A DNA stretch of 64,000 bases, taken from positions 120,939 through 184,938 of the forward strand of contig VZSF01001358.1 of NCBI GenBank assembly GCA_013398295.1. The letters are read 5' to 3'. The DNA is from Chionis minor (Eukaryota > Chordata > Aves > Charadriiformes > Chionididae). A model generated the notes under the pieces. That model saw nothing but the letters and a program-made list of their open reading frames with translations. It did not search any database and had not been told where the DNA came from. Below are positions 1-14,200 of this stretch, one piece after another. Made by a program: the position numbers and the translations under genes. Numbering within the stretch: position 1 is the first letter of the stretch; every line of letters begins with the position of its first letter.

Positions 1-532
1 CTTTTGTCCCCTCCTCCTTTGTTCATGCAGCTGGTGTCAAAAGGATTCCAGCAAAAATTGCTAGAAGCGAAAGACTAATACTGCATGTGAAACTTTTAGA
101 AATAAATTTATTGTTTTTGATGCACTACAGAGATGACTGCAGGGAGTTCACGCTCTCCAAAACCATTACTGCAGGTTGTCTTCACAGATGGTGCTGGATT
201 TAGGTATTGTGTTTATCTCGATAAATGTTTACTGTTTTAACCAAGTGTTTCTGCTGTGAAGCAACCTGTATTTCTTGCAGTAATTTTGATACTTGCATCA
301 AGGCATGATGCAAAATATAAGTCTCTGGCTTTGTTAGCATTCACTGGAGGTTGCATAGAGATTACATGTTCTTCTCGGGTGAATGTAAGCAACATTCATG
401 GCTTAACTGCTTTTATAGTTATCACAGGGTAAACGATGAGTTTTTAAATCAAAGGTTTTGTTTGGAATAGAGCTACCTGAATGATAACAGGGAGTTCTAG
501 ATAGGCTCAAATCTTTCTTTTGGGGTTGATAC

Positions 533-1256
533 TTTTTTTTTTTTTTTGATACAGTGTTGGGAAGATTCTTACACTCTTTAGTGGTATGACTCTTAACTTT
601 TTGAAATTTGTTCTGCAGGAATCATAGCACAAAAGGCTCTGTAAGAAGCTGTTGATATTTAAAAAAACCCCAAACAGTAAAATTTTCAGGATTTTGTATT
701 TTCTTCTAATTCCCCTGGGCAGTTTTTGAAATCTCAATAAAAGAACACTTCAATATTTTACTCACTGTAACTGTAAGTATTTTTTTTAAAAATAATTTTA
801 TTTCTTTAAATAAAATTTCTCAATACCTATGTTTCTAGCTAGACCTATATTCAATACCCATATTTATAGTTTGAATTTTCTAACCAGAAACTGATAGTCT
901 TTTTTCTCTTTTTTTCCTTTAAAAAAAACCCCCAAAACATCACCCCAATCTCCCAGAAATGCAGAAACTGTTCAGTTGGGCTCCACAGGTTGACGCTGTG
1001 CTGTTTCATGAGGGCAGGTGCTGGTGCGTATTTAAGGCGTTACTGGAGCAGTGGTTTACTGTATCAGATGTTTCAGGATCCTGTTAGGCCTGTTTGATAG
1101 AACTTTTTCGTGGAGCCGAGGGGTTGGATCCCCGTGTTTTAGCAGCCTGTGGAAGGTCCGGTGCGGAGTCGCGTTTCTCTTGCGGAGGAACGTGGAGGTG
1201 GTGGGCTGTAGCTGTGTTCAGCGTCTCTCCTGGTTGTGCTGGTAGGAAGCGAGTCG
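533..1256. repeat. Left copy of a 724-bp duplicated block (likely assembly artefact)
   Basis: This block, starting in a T run and ending at the N gap, reappears at 1481-2204 with a constant offset of 948 bases. The fragments translated from the two copies are identical, and I see no mismatch by eye. It contains no recognisable gene. A perfect direct repeat whose left copy stops exactly at a run of Ns is typical of two haplotypes or overlapping contig ends that were scaffolded rather than merged. Confidence 0.85.
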
Positions 1257-1479
1257 NNNNNNNNNNNNNNNNNNNNNNNNNNNNNNNNNNNNNNNNNNNN
1301 NNNNNNNNNNNNNNNNNNNNNNNNNNNNNNNNNNNNNNNNNNNNNNNNNNNNNNNNNNNNNNNNNNNNNNNNNNNNNNNNNNNNNNNNNNNNNNNNNNNN
1401 NNNNNNNNNNNNNNNNNNNNNNNNNNNNNNNNNNNNNNNNNNNNNNNNNNNNNNNNNNNNNNNNNNNNNNNNNNNNNNN
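1257..1479. other. Assembly gap (223 N)
   Basis: A run of Ns. Its left edge truncates the first copy of the duplicated block and its right edge opens into the T run that begins the second copy. The gap size is unlikely to be biologically meaningful, because the flanks overlap. Confidence 0.99.
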
Positions 1480-1480
1480 T

Positions 1481-2204
1481 TTTTTTTTTTTTTTTGATAC
1501 AGTGTTGGGAAGATTCTTACACTCTTTAGTGGTATGACTCTTAACTTTTTGAAATTTGTTCTGCAGGAATCATAGCACAAAAGGCTCTGTAAGAAGCTGT
1601 TGATATTTAAAAAAACCCCAAACAGTAAAATTTTCAGGATTTTGTATTTTCTTCTAATTCCCCTGGGCAGTTTTTGAAATCTCAATAAAAGAACACTTCA
1701 ATATTTTACTCACTGTAACTGTAAGTATTTTTTTTAAAAATAATTTTATTTCTTTAAATAAAATTTCTCAATACCTATGTTTCTAGCTAGACCTATATTC
1801 AATACCCATATTTATAGTTTGAATTTTCTAACCAGAAACTGATAGTCTTTTTTCTCTTTTTTTCCTTTAAAAAAAACCCCCAAAACATCACCCCAATCTC
1901 CCAGAAATGCAGAAACTGTTCAGTTGGGCTCCACAGGTTGACGCTGTGCTGTTTCATGAGGGCAGGTGCTGGTGCGTATTTAAGGCGTTACTGGAGCAGT
2001 GGTTTACTGTATCAGATGTTTCAGGATCCTGTTAGGCCTGTTTGATAGAACTTTTTCGTGGAGCCGAGGGGTTGGATCCCCGTGTTTTAGCAGCCTGTGG
2101 AAGGTCCGGTGCGGAGTCGCGTTTCTCTTGCGGAGGAACGTGGAGGTGGTGGGCTGTAGCTGTGTTCAGCGTCTCTCCTGGTTGTGCTGGTAGGAAGCGA
2201 GTCG
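1481..2204. repeat. Right copy of the 724-bp duplicated block
   Basis: Identical by eye to 533-1256. Unlike the left copy it continues into unique sequence (from 2205), so it is probably the correctly anchored right-hand contig. Confidence 0.85.
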
Positions 2205-4009
2205 CCTTTTAGCATCCTGCACGGGCTGTGGCCGGGCTGGCGTCTGGTGCACACTGGAGTTCAGAAAGTGAGTGCAGACACTCTGTTCCCAGTGCCTCAC
2301 TTTTGTGTCCCTCTCCTTCATTGCTATCTCAATGCAAAACCGCTATTGCACAGTAAATATTTTTCATATTATGAGCAATATGGATTGAAGTAATTTTAGA
2401 AAAATTGTCGTTTATGAGCTAGTATTTAACACGGAGAACTGTTGTATGTAATACTCCCTGTGTCACAAAGGATACAAATTCATTCTGGCTGTATTTTAGG
2501 ATTTTAGATTTTTTAGATTTCTGGAATTAAGAATAATTCCCAGATTGAGACTTAAGACCATCATCTCCTAAATCTTGCTGAGAGCCTGTTTGCAGTGATA
2601 CTAGTGCCAAATTTACCCTGATTAAATACAACGTACGTTGCTTTTTAAAACTATTTTAGGATTACTGCAAAGAGCTGTGCTGATACTCCTTGTCTTTGCA
2701 GAAGGCTTTTCTCATTTGAGGGTTTGGATTGTTACTGTTTTCTTCAGAAACACTATATATGTTGTTTCACAAGACTTTTTTTTTTTGGTGAGTAACAATA
2801 GGAGGCCAGATAAATGAAATGCTGAAGTTTTGATGTGGTTTTACTTAAGGGAATGAGTTATATCCAAGTGTTTGATTAGGAAATTGTGGCTGTACTAATT
2901 GTAACAAGCAGAGCTCGCAGAAGTCCCGCTTTGGGTGTTGGTTTGGTGTCGGAGATCCCTCCGGTTAACCTGTCTGGCTGTGTTGGGGAGGTTGTGATGG
3001 AGAACAGCTCCCTCATTGGCACAGGCTGCCTCTTCATAGCAGGGTTTGCTGCTGCAGATACACCCTGTCAACACAGTTAATGGATCACATCACCCCCCAC
3101 ACCCCCATATTTCTGCATATTAATAGATATCTCCCCCCCGCCCTAAAGCATGCAAATAATCTTTTATTTCATTGCATGCTAAATTTCAAGCCCCTGTGCT
3201 GTTGTTTTAGGGCACTGTAGCAGTTTCACTTGCATCGACCTGTTGTGTAATGTTGACTGTATTTATCCCTTCAAGAAATTCTGTCTTCTGTAGAGGACCA
3301 AATACTTCATTCTAGTTCCTTAGGAGTAGCAAGCTTTTTCTAATGTTACTCAAGGATTTTTTTTGTGGGGAGTTGTTTGTGGGTTGTTTTTAATTTTTTA
3401 GCTTTTAATTTTCATGGTAGCCTAGGGCCCTCTTCAGTTCCACAACAGGAGCTTGTTGAAGTAAATTTTTTTGAAAGACAATAGGTAGGAAATAACTAGC
3501 TTTTCTCACTGGGTCACTGCCATGTGTCTAGTCCACATGCAATTAATTTTTTTGAGGAGGAAGTGTTAAGACAATTTTTATGGGTTTTATTTTTGGGGCT
3601 TTTTTTAAAAGCCATTTGAATGTTTTTGCTCTTAAAGTTGTATTCAGTAAGTTAATTTTTATAATTTCGGAATATTGTCAGCAGATTTCTTTGATCGTGC
3701 TTTTTTGGAGATTAATGCCTAAGTTCTGAACACAGCGTTTAGCATTTGTGTTCCTCAATTTCAGGCTTTTCCAGGGTCGGTTCAGGTTATTGTTTCATGG
3801 TGCTTGCTCATACCAAACCAGGCAACTTTGTGAGCGCTTTGTTCTGGGGGGTGGGGGTGTGTGTGTGCACATAAGCATCATTTAAAAGAAAACAATTTTT
3901 TTTTTCCTTAGGCTGGGCTTGAAAAAGAAAACACCAAAGTATGGCATCGGTGCCTATGTAACACTGGAAAAAATTCCCTTTGCGGTTCAGTTAGTTTTGT
4001 TCTCTGCTC

Positions 4010-4440
4010 CCTCCCGTGTGGAAGTGCCGACGCACTGGTGACCCCGCGCCCTTCCCTGGGCTGCTCCCGGCCATCCCGCGCTGCGCCTGCGGGTCCATTT
4101 GTTTACCAGGAAATCAAGACGTGTAAACTGCAGGAAGTGCTGTTTGACCCTCTCCCACAGTATCTCATTACAATAATTGCTAATCTCTGAATAAGACAGC
4201 CATGTTTTGTGTGTAACAGGGGGAGGTTGTGGTAGGTTTTAGATGCTTCCTCAAACACAGCTCTGTCAACGCGCGCCCGGACGTGGGTGTCAGGGTGGCA
4301 CTTGTCACTAGGCGCCTGGCGACCCGTGGGCTGGCGGGGCCGGGGCACGGCAGCGGCTGCTCCTTCTTCCCTGCGGCGGCGGGCAGGGGAAGGAGCCGGC
4401 AGCAGAGCCCGGCTGCTCGTTCTGGAGCGACGGGATAATG
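4010..4440. other. GC-rich patch with moderate CpG density
   Basis: The stretch is clearly richer in G+C and CpG than its AT-rich surroundings, especially 4010-4100 and 4270-4440. Short open frames on both strands are a by-product of composition. No splice-bounded exon, TATA box or other promoter motif is obvious. It could be a minor CpG island or an untranslated first exon, but nothing seen here proves either. Confidence 0.35.
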
Positions 4441-6619
4441 GCTACCTCCTGATTAAACCCTCTCCACAGTAAGCTGCTCCTGTTCTCTGTCCGTTCTTCC
4501 CTGACGCCAAGTGCTCGGTGCTTCTCCTCCGTGCTTCCTCCCTCCCTCCCTCCTCCCCAGCTTCATAGTTTGAAATGTTTATAGATTGAAGAAAGAATTA
4601 TATAGAGTTGCAACTTTAAATTTTGCGGTGTTCTGAGGCAGCTACTGCTTTTTTGTAATGCTTTCTGATAGCAGTGATGAGCAAATATATCGGTTTTTCA
4701 TGAGGCTTAAAAATCATTAAAGTCTATTTAGGTGTTAGACAGCTAGTATTAACCTAATGAAAAATTCTGATGAATACTCACTGGAGAAATACAGTGACAT
4801 AAAATGCATGTGTTTCGTGCACGTTCTGAAGTATTGGTATTTCATAGCTTATTTTTTATCACTTGCAGAACTGTCTCATGTCTAACATAAACTTGGTTTT
4901 CAAATAAAACCAAACAGCCTTTTTGTCAGCTTTTCTTAAATGTATAGCAAATTTTGTGCTGCTTCGATATTACGGTTGATGCGTTATTTTAACTTGAAGC
5001 AATTTCTGGGCTCTTGCTGGTGGGGACTGGGTGGGTGTGAGCTGCCGCTTGGTGCGCAGGTCAGGTTCTGTTTTGCTCCAGAGTATCAGTGTGACAGATT
5101 TCATGCTACAGCGATGCTTGCAGTGCATTTTTGGTCTTACTCTGCGCTCTTAAATGGGTTTACAGTGATGATTTTTTTTTAAAGATTGGTCTTATCTTAT
5201 GCTAGTATAAATGGCGTAGAATTTGCAATAGCCTTGTACGTACTGTGGTAAGTGTCACTGAAGTCCTACACCAGATAATATGTAGGCATGTTCTTGGTTA
5301 TTTTGTGAAAGTTTAGAAAGGTGCAAAGTCAAGTTTGCAATTCCAGTATAAGTTCATATTAAAGTAACATTGTGCTCTTGGTACCATATTCTTTTATCTT
5401 TTTTTTTTTAAAGCTGGTTAAGAGTATGAAAAAAAACCTGTAGTGAATTCCTAACTAAAATTATTGTTGGTCTTCAAAATGTCCACTTTTCTATTATCGT
5501 ATCTTACTACAGAAATTTTGTAAAATTTCATTTAGTAACAGGAGGTACCCAATGTGTTGATAGATACTGGAACCAAAAATGAAATCTGGAAAAAAAATTA
5601 CGATTAAGTGAAAAGGAATAGATGTTTTCATAATAGATAGTAAAAAACCAGATACTTTCAAATTAAATAGCCATTATTAATGAACTTGTATACAGCACAT
5701 AGGAGAAATCTGTTCTTGTTCACATTAGTGTTCCTCCAGCTTGCGGTAGAAAAAGGTTTTTGGAGATGCTTGACCTGTTAGCTCACGTGGGTTGTTACAT
5801 ACTGAGAAAAGGACGTGGACAATAGAGTGGCTAGAGCGTGTCGATACAGGTTTATTTAGAGGAGAACAAGGCAGGAAAAATGCCATGGGGAAGAAAAGAA
5901 GAGGGAATAAACCAACATTAATTTCTTAAAGGGCTCTTCTTCCAAGTGGTGGTGGAGACCTGGTATTTGGAAACTCTTGATTTGCACTGTTTTTGTTTCC
6001 CCAAAATTACCTACCCATGTATTCTAAGGATGACTAAGGGATGGGTGCCAGTCAGTTTTCTCTATGAAACCATGACCTCTTTGTGCTGAGAGCATTAACT
6101 GCAAAATAAAGGTGTTTTGGGACAGCCTTAGGTTTCTTACACATCCTGCCTCCCTTACAAGTGCCTTTAGCACCAGCTATTTAATTTAAGAGACCAGTGA
6201 CCTAGGAGTACTATTCTATACTAATCCCTCCTACGCAACAAGATTCCATTTTTTTAGTAACAAAATACTGAATTGTTCTTGTTACTAGATAAAAAGCTAC
6301 ATAATTCCATGTTCTAAGTAAGTTACGATACTGCTTAGTATTGACAGTGCCCGAGAAATGTCCTGCTTTGGGTGCCAGCAGAGCACGTGTATTGTCCCCA
6401 GCAGGCTTGCGCGCCTTCACTCTCCGCTCCTCTTGTACCCCTGGTCACTTCTTTCCAGCCTCCTACATTCCTGGTGTTTTAGAGATGTTTCCCGTGCTAT
6501 TTTTAACCTTTTTGCATACTCGGTCTCTATAGAGGCTCTTAAACTCAAAGCCGGGTTCCTCACAGCGGAACTCCTTGACTCAAAGCTTCGGTTCAGCTTT
6601 CTTGGCAAAACTGGGTTCC

Positions 6620-6860
6620 TGTAAAACTGGAGGGACGGCCCGGATGGGTGCTGCTGGAGCGGCCAGTTTGCGGGCTGGCCTTCGTTCCTGCCTGTTCCGC
6701 GTGCCAGGAAGAGGGATGCGGCTGCCCTGGCTACATGGAGAAGATCCTTGCCTAGGGAGTGGCCATGGGTCACCATGGGGCGCTTCTTGTTGCCCCCCTC
6801 CTGCTGCGTGGCAGGAGTTGGGGCCGATGAGGCGTCCCGCTCCCCCAGCCCCCAAAAGCG
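6620..6860. other. GC-rich patch
   Basis: About 240 bases of GC-rich sequence with scattered CpGs in an AT-rich setting. Overlapping open frames of 75-119 codons on both strands look like compositional effects. No homology is recognised. Confidence 0.3.
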
Positions 6861-9034
6861 TTAGTTTTATCGGTTACCCAGATACGGCCATGATTGCTCC
6901 ACGGGCTTGGCTTGCCTTTGCATAGTGCCTTTAAATTCTGAAGGAATGGTTTTATGGGAATACTGTGCATCATTGTTAATCTTTGAATGATTACCAACCT
7001 TTGCCAAGAAAACAGTACCTGATACAGCTGGAGCGGACTCCTGTATTTTAACTAGTATTCTTTAATAATGTAGGAAAATGCAAGGTTTGGCACGTGGCTT
7101 TGTTAGAAGTTTGAAATCTAGATACATATTCTGACACAAACTTTTGTTTTTGTAGATGGAAATATGGATAGCTTATTATCTTCTTTCTCTCCAGTATGTG
7201 GAAATAAAAATGCACTCTGTCAGGTTTTTTGTTTCTAACCACTTCCTTCAAGTGTGTAAATAACACTGAGATGCCAGATTTGCATCTGCTTGGTTTGTGA
7301 GAATAATACTGTGAATGGAGTCAGCAAGGAGACTCTTCTGGCATGGTAATAGCTGCCATGGCTTCTGCTGAGGCTTGGTTTTTTCTTTGTGTCTTAAGAA
7401 CCCCATTATTATTCCTTCTCCTTACTCGCTTAAGGTCAAGTTCAGTGGACTCGTGGATTCTTAATTTTTGTGTGTGTGGTTTGTTTTATTTGTTTTGTTT
7501 TTCTGAAATGTGACTTTTTTTTTTCTTTTAAAGATTCTAATTCCTTACAACTGAAAGAAACAATGAACAAATAGCCTGAGAAAGATGTTTTGGGAATGAC
7601 GATGGACACCAGTAATGAAGCTGACTTAAATTGACTGCTAGTCTAGCATAGATTACTTCCTTCTAGAACTGGTTCTGGGTTTCCAAAGAACTGCGTGAGT
7701 GGATGACACGAAAATGTGGAAACCATTTATCTGTGTCTCAGCGTTGCTGCCTCAGACTGTCGGTGGGAAGCATTGCATTCCTGCTAGATGGCACCACAAG
7801 GTGCTTTAAGAGCTCAAAGCTGAGGAATCGGCACTCCTGAATTACAAGTTTTTTAGTCGAGGTGCGAAAACTCAATGACATGAGAGGCCGATAGATCTCT
7901 TCACTATCACGTGGGCTTAAACTAATCTTCGCTGGCATTGGAGAACTGAACATATGGTTTAGATGTTTGGCTTTTTCTCATCTTCTTTAAATGTAAAACA
8001 GCATTAATGTTAGAATAATGAGACTGAAACAAAAGCAGGACCCAGTACAAAGCCTGAGGCTGGTACAGGTACATGCTCAAAAGATTTCTTTCTTCTGAAT
8101 GCTTTTCTGGAACTGAACTTTTCTGACTTAGTATCCAAGAACTCATTTCTCATCAGAGTATTCTGGTTGGTTTAGTTTTAGCAATTTTTAAAGGAGTGAA
8201 ATAGTATCTTAAATTGTTAGGATGAAGGAAAAAAGTAAGTAGCAGCTAATGCAGACTCTAGACCGTTTTTTACGAAGGAGGTTGTAACATCCTTGCCCCT
8301 TCTTACTTATTGGAGTACATGAGCTGTTAGGTAGTCTGTAAGGTTTGGACTGAGAGGTAAGGGAATCCTTTTCTCTACATCGTTATTCTTTGAAAGATTC
8401 CTGGGGGAGTACCCACGAACTCGTTCGCAGTTGGTTGCTTTGACTCATGTGGAGTTTGTACATACAAATGGATATCTGGGTTTGTAGTTATTTCTTCCCC
8501 AAATTATCTTTCCCTTAGTTTAAACTTTTAAAGTTTAACTGTTTGGATTGACATTTTCCCTTCTCACTCATTTTTTTAATGTGCTTTTTTCCCCAACGTG
8601 AAACTAAATAATAGCAGATAAGCAAAATACGTTGTTTGCAGTGAGCTTTTTTGAGAGTTTTTATATATGTATGTTAGAGCAGATACGTTAGGTTTCACAA
8701 AGTTAACCTTTGTTTTAGTGCCTTCTGTTGTTCTTTGGCAAAGATAGGTAAGGTTCAATTATGGAAATACTAACCAGCATTTTTGGCACAAGCATGAATG
8801 TTAACACTCTTGGATTTTAACAATTCCCAGACCAACCTGTGGCAGCTTTTGCCATCAAAGGTTCAGAAGCAGTTCCTCTGCAAGTTTTTCTCTAGCTCTG
8901 TTGGCGCCTGTAACTGGAGCTACGCCTAGACTTTGAGCTTGAGGAGCTAAGTCTGGCGTCTGCACCATGGGCAGAGGTGTACAACACACTGGCTAAACTG
9001 GACCTAAGATAAGGTGGGTTAGGATAAAAGAGCC

Positions 9035-9310
9035 CACTAATAGGAGAGACACTATTGTGGGGGTCTGTTACCGGCTGCCTGATGAGGATACAGAGGTGGA
9101 TGAGGCCTTCTGCAGACAGCTGAGGGTTGCCACACAGGCACAGGCTGCCCAGAGAGGTGGGGGAGTCTCCAACACCAGAGACATTCCCAACCCGCCTGGA
9201 CGTCACCCTGTGCCCCCTGCTGTAGGTGACCTGCTCTGGCAGGGGTTGGACCAGATGATCTCCAGAGGTCCCTGCCAGCCCCTGACATTGTGTGACTCTG
9301 TGATTGAGTG
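9035..9310 (+). mobile_element. CR1 LINE fragment with internal deletion
   Basis: The left part translates to a piece of the CR1 ORF2 endonuclease region; the frame starting at 9057 reads GVCYRLPDEDTEVDEAF, close to the conserved CR1 segment before the reverse transcriptase. At about 9137 the sequence jumps to the CR1 3' end, with the typical wording for a bracket of a few hundred bases before the terminal repeats. Nearly all of the reverse transcriptase is therefore missing. The element is non-autonomous and decayed. The exact left boundary is uncertain. Confidence 0.8.
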
Positions 9311-11039
9311 ACAAAAAGTCAGTAGAAAAGCAGAAGCTGTGCTTCTGACGACTGCAGGTGAGGCTTTGGGAAAGCGCGTGCACACACTTCAGCTGTCCTT
9401 GTTTTGAACTTCTTGGCCACAGCGTGTATTTAATTTTTCTATTTTAGTTCCTGTTCAGTTCTGTATCTACTCCAAGACGTTCTAATAGAGTTAAAATGCT
9501 TGAAGGTACTATTTTGTGCTAATACGCTGCTATATGATTATTGTTAGGAGATGGAGAAACAGATTTGGAGGTTGAAAAGATAAGATTTATTGAGGTATTA
9601 AGCAGAATTTATTTAAAATAAATACATAACTTTACAGAAAGATCGTTGTATGTTTTAGGGGTTTTCCTCAATACGAGGTGAGTTTAAACAGATACTTTGA
9701 ACACTGAATATCTGTTCAATTAATATGTTTGATTTGAGACCTGCTGTTTAATAAAATACAATGCTCATTAAGAAAAAATAAATGTATTAGAAAATGGTAG
9801 AGGAATCATACAATGGTCAAAAATACCCAGCTGCTAAGCAACCCTGCTTTATCCTGCTTCTTGAGTCTTTAATAATAAATACCATTGCATAATAGTAGAG
9901 AAAGCTCCTGTTGAGAGCTACGTACATAAACAGTTGATCTCAGAGTTTAACTATTATGTTGATTTAGAAAACAGTTGGCGTAGATTGCTTTTCTGTCTTT
10001 TGTCATGTTGATTTGGTGCTATTATGCAGTTCTTCAGCTATATTTAAATAAATTCTCTTACCTGTAAGTTTCTTATAATTCTAGGACTTCTAAAAATATT
10101 AGAAGAGACAGTGTCTTTTGTTCCAAACTTGACTCTCATTCACGTTTAAACAAAATAGTATATTTGAGAATATACTGGTGTCATGTGTCGCGCACCACCC
10201 CCCCCACCCCCTCCCAAGCATTAATCTAAAAGGTGAAGTTTTTTGCTGGGTGCCATTTTTTTAAGTTGTAGAGCTGACAATAGAAATCATTTAATAAAAT
10301 ACTAATTACAGTTATGAGGACAGGAATTTTTATGAAGTATAAATGTGAAATCCCAGTTAGATCATTTGACAGTAGGCTTTCAGAACTCATTACAAGAAAT
10401 CTAAACTTACTTTCTTGAACATTGCACTTCAGTTCTCTATTACTTGAACTCTGTTCAGCTGAGCATTAAATTGCAAAAGTTGGATATTTCCCCTGGGTTT
10501 TAATTTGAACTTTTTGTTTAGATAATAGACTGTTGTATACCATACACAGAACTTTATAAACACATTGAGACCAAAATAAGAATTAAAAAATGAAAGAACA
10601 TTAGTTCAGCTCAGTGGATCACTCATGGTAACTAGTTACCTTAAATACTTGTTTCTACTTGCATTTAAAAATAAAGCACTTACATTTCAGTCAAGTATCA
10701 GTAACATTTAGAATTGTGTAAAGACTTCGGTGAGGCAATTCTGTGTTTATTTAGAAATAGCTTACTCTTCTGAGAAAATCAGGTTTGATTATAAGTGCTT
10801 TGCTGAAAGAAGAGCGGTTGCTTTAACGTCCCAGCCCTTGGACAGCTTCTGTTTTGCTGCATGAGTATTATCGGATGAAATAAAACAGAATAAAATGTTG
10901 GAATCTTTTATTTTTTCTTTTTTCCTCCCAAGGTTTTTATCTTGAAAAGTCAGATAGAAAATAGCTACTAGTAATATTTCTCAGCTGTTTATATGGCAGT
11001 GCACGAAAGTGTCATTGCTGATGGGGCTTTTCTTCCTCA

Positions 11040-11280
11040 CAATAAGTCAAACGTGCTGATACGACTTGGCGAGACCGGGCAGGGTGCCGCGGGCTCGGCC
11101 GTGCCGCGTGCCAGTCCTGCTGCCATCCCCCGTCTGGGTCTGGGGCCCTGTGCTGTCCCTGGGAGCCCGCGGGCGGTTGGCAGCCCCTGGCACAGGCGCT
11201 CCCTGTTGGCAGCGGACGCGGCAGGGACGGCTGGCAGCGGCAAAGGGCTGTCGGTGGCAGCCTGCCAGAAGTTCCTGGAA
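11040..11280. other. GC-rich patch
   Basis: GC-rich block with CpGs, flanked by AT-rich sequence. Open frames of 68-99 codons exist on both strands with no recognisable similarity. It is probably compositional, and the call is weak. Confidence 0.3.
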
Positions 11281-14200
11281 GGTCATTCCTGAAGAAATTG
11301 CCCCAAAAATTCCCTGAAGAAGCAACCTGGTTAACTGCTGCAGCAATTGCTCTGCCTCTGTCAGCTGCCTCGTTCGCTGCCCTTTAATATGGTTTATGGA
11401 GCCACATTATGTGTGTGACTTTCACCTGTTTTCAGTTGCATTTTAGAAGATTTTTTTTTTGTAATTAGCGTTCCTTGTACTGTTACTTACAGTATATAAG
11501 TACGCGTAAGAAATTATTCTTTATGCGCAACTGAAATATAATTTTAATTCTTCAAACTTGTTTTGTCCTTTTCTTACTTCCTTGTGGAGAAAGATAAGAA
11601 CAAAATCAGGAGGTAGATGTGTTACCAAGTGGTATATATCTAGATATTAACATTAAAAATATTAAAGAGTGCTGCCCTAAACCCCTGGTATGTGAGCTAG
11701 TGTTACGTGGTAATAGTTAGAAGTTAATTATGCTCTTTCCCTCTTACCATTCTCAATGGCAGTATTTACCAAGCTGAAAAATGTTGATTGCAGGACACTC
11801 CTGTGTCATCAGTCTTGAAAAAACTTGTCACAACTCTCCCATGAATGACTAGGTCACTTAAAAATATGGTACTGATTCTCATTTAACTGAATGAATAGCG
11901 ACTTAAGTGGACAGAGCATTTCTTGCCTGTTTCTCACAGAATAAAGTGTATTCAGGCTTTCTTCGCTGAAGGGAAAGTATTTGTCTTGGGAGGGAAGGTT
12001 AACATGTAGAGGGAAGATAAACTTTTTTGTTAGGCATCTGTGCAGGGATGTAATTATTGGAGATGAAAGCAGTTTCAGGATGCGTTACTGTCAGAGGCAC
12101 TTCAGTGAAATGACTCGATGTAAACTTTCTGGAACTTCTGTTTTCACTTGCTTCTGTCCTGTTCCTGCAGATCATCGTTACAGCACCTATAATTCAGTCC
12201 GTTACACCTCTACCTCCAAGTGATTGTAGATAGTGTATCTAAGGAGGAGCTGGGAAAGACAGGTCTAGTTCTGCGTACACAGAGAGCTTGCTGGCACCTG
12301 AATGATCAGAGGAAGGAGGTAGGGTCAAAAACTGGCTGGGTCACGGTGACTTTGAAATAGCAGCAGTTCAGTAAAAGGTACACATCTTAACCTAGCCTGG
12401 CTTGCTTCGCTAGGGAGGAAGTTTTTGGTGCTTTTGCCATTCAAACAACTGAGCTCTGTTTTCACAGCTGTCCTGCTGTATCCTATGGAAAACGAACACC
12501 TCAGCGAGCCTCTGGTGGCATTAATGAAACAAGACAAGGCATTTACCGCAAGGCAATGTTCTTCCCTTTATTTCTTACTCTTACCGGACGATGATTTTGT
12601 TGGATGCTTGAAATGTGAATGAAAACAGTGACAGAGGAGTTCAGTCAGCTGTTACGCAGTTAAAAGTACAAAAATACCAATTAATGCAGTTAGCGGCAAG
12701 TCCCAAGTGTTTAGTCATGTGAGGCGCCAAAACTTCCTCGCCTGGAGTTGCCAGTATAGAATATCTGTCTTTTACTGTTAGGATGTCTGACGTCTTCAGA
12801 GCAATGACGGTGAGAATTTGAGACATAAATAAAAAGTAACAGGTTTTTATTTCGCAGTCCTGATTTTAATGGATTTGTCTGACACAGTGGTGTTCAGACA
12901 CTAGTTTTCTCTTCCTTCCTGTCAAAGTCCCATAAAAGCAATTTTTTGTGTCAGTGGTATTATTTCAGCACTCAAGTTTGGCAGCTTCAAAAACCTGCTT
13001 GAGAAGTATATTGAAAGACACTGGGTTTCTGCACTGGTCATTCTGGCACCTTAATTTCTCAAATGACACTATTCTTTGTTGTCCCTTCTTGGTAGGTGAG
13101 GAAAAGGGTAATAACATAAATGTGTGTTCATACTTTCTTAAGTTCTGAATGCATTTCTTCACCTGTGTGAAATACCTGGGTATTTTGTGCATAAGTAGGG
13201 CATAGTTGAATGAAAAGATTAGCTTGATAAACATCAGCAAGTAAAAAATTTGGATGCATAATAACCGGTAAGCAGAATAATATGGAGGGTATCACTGGGT
13301 AATTGCGTGCGGGAATACTTGTTTCAGATATAACAAAGTTTTAGATACGAGCAGGGAAGACAACCAAGTGATTCTCAGGAAAAGAACCTGTAAATGCCTG
13401 TTTGTTCAGCTATGAGAGGTGAACAGGAGAACAGGATACCGATAAAGAAGGTGATGGTGCTTGCTGTCAGTCACAGAATGCCCCACTGGGTAGGGGCCAG
13501 GTAACGTTTTACTGACTAGTCCTTTCGCTCTTGGGAAAGTTTGGAAACTGGGGGCCTGATGTTCATAGTACTGAGAGCTCTAGCATGCGATTAGGTTTGT
13601 AAGACTGTGGAGCGAAATGTAATTCTTTCGAGTTGTGAACCGTAAATTATGCTACTGTGTCAAGGAATGCAGTGTAAGGGCCCCCTGCTCTCCCCCTGTC
13701 TGAGTTACTTTCTTGAGATTTCCCATAGGAAGCCTACTTGAACATACATTTATGGATTTAATTCAGAGTTTTCTACATTGTTGATTGCAATGAAACAGGC
13801 ATATTGACAAAGTATTGCCAACAAGGAAGCAATGCATTGTCTCTCTAGCTCAATGTTAAGAATTACCAGATTATCAAATGACGGGATAAATTGGGCACAA
13901 AGCTATTCTGTTCCTCAAAATTGGAGGAAATAGAATGTTAAACACCTTATTTTTAAATACATACAACAAAAAGGAATAAAAAATGAGCTTTCAAATAACT
14001 GAAATACTACAAATGATCTTTATACTTCTTCATTTTAGTATCCTGATTATTTTTCCGGCTATCCTTAGGAACGGAGTTTTTGCATGATAGAACCAAATAG
14101 TAATTTCTGTAAAAAGCATGCTGATGAAATTCCTCACTTGTAATTTATTTTCTGTAGTCCTTCAACACTAATTTTCAAACTACTGTTGGCGTAGGATTTC

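Noticed and set aside
1094..1685. Open frames of 97-155 codons across the first gap
   Set aside because: They are mostly runs of undetermined residues through the Ns, and the remaining sequence is shared with the duplicated block.
9057..9311. 84-codon frame as a host gene
   Set aside because: It is CR1 endonuclease-region sequence fused to the CR1 3' end.
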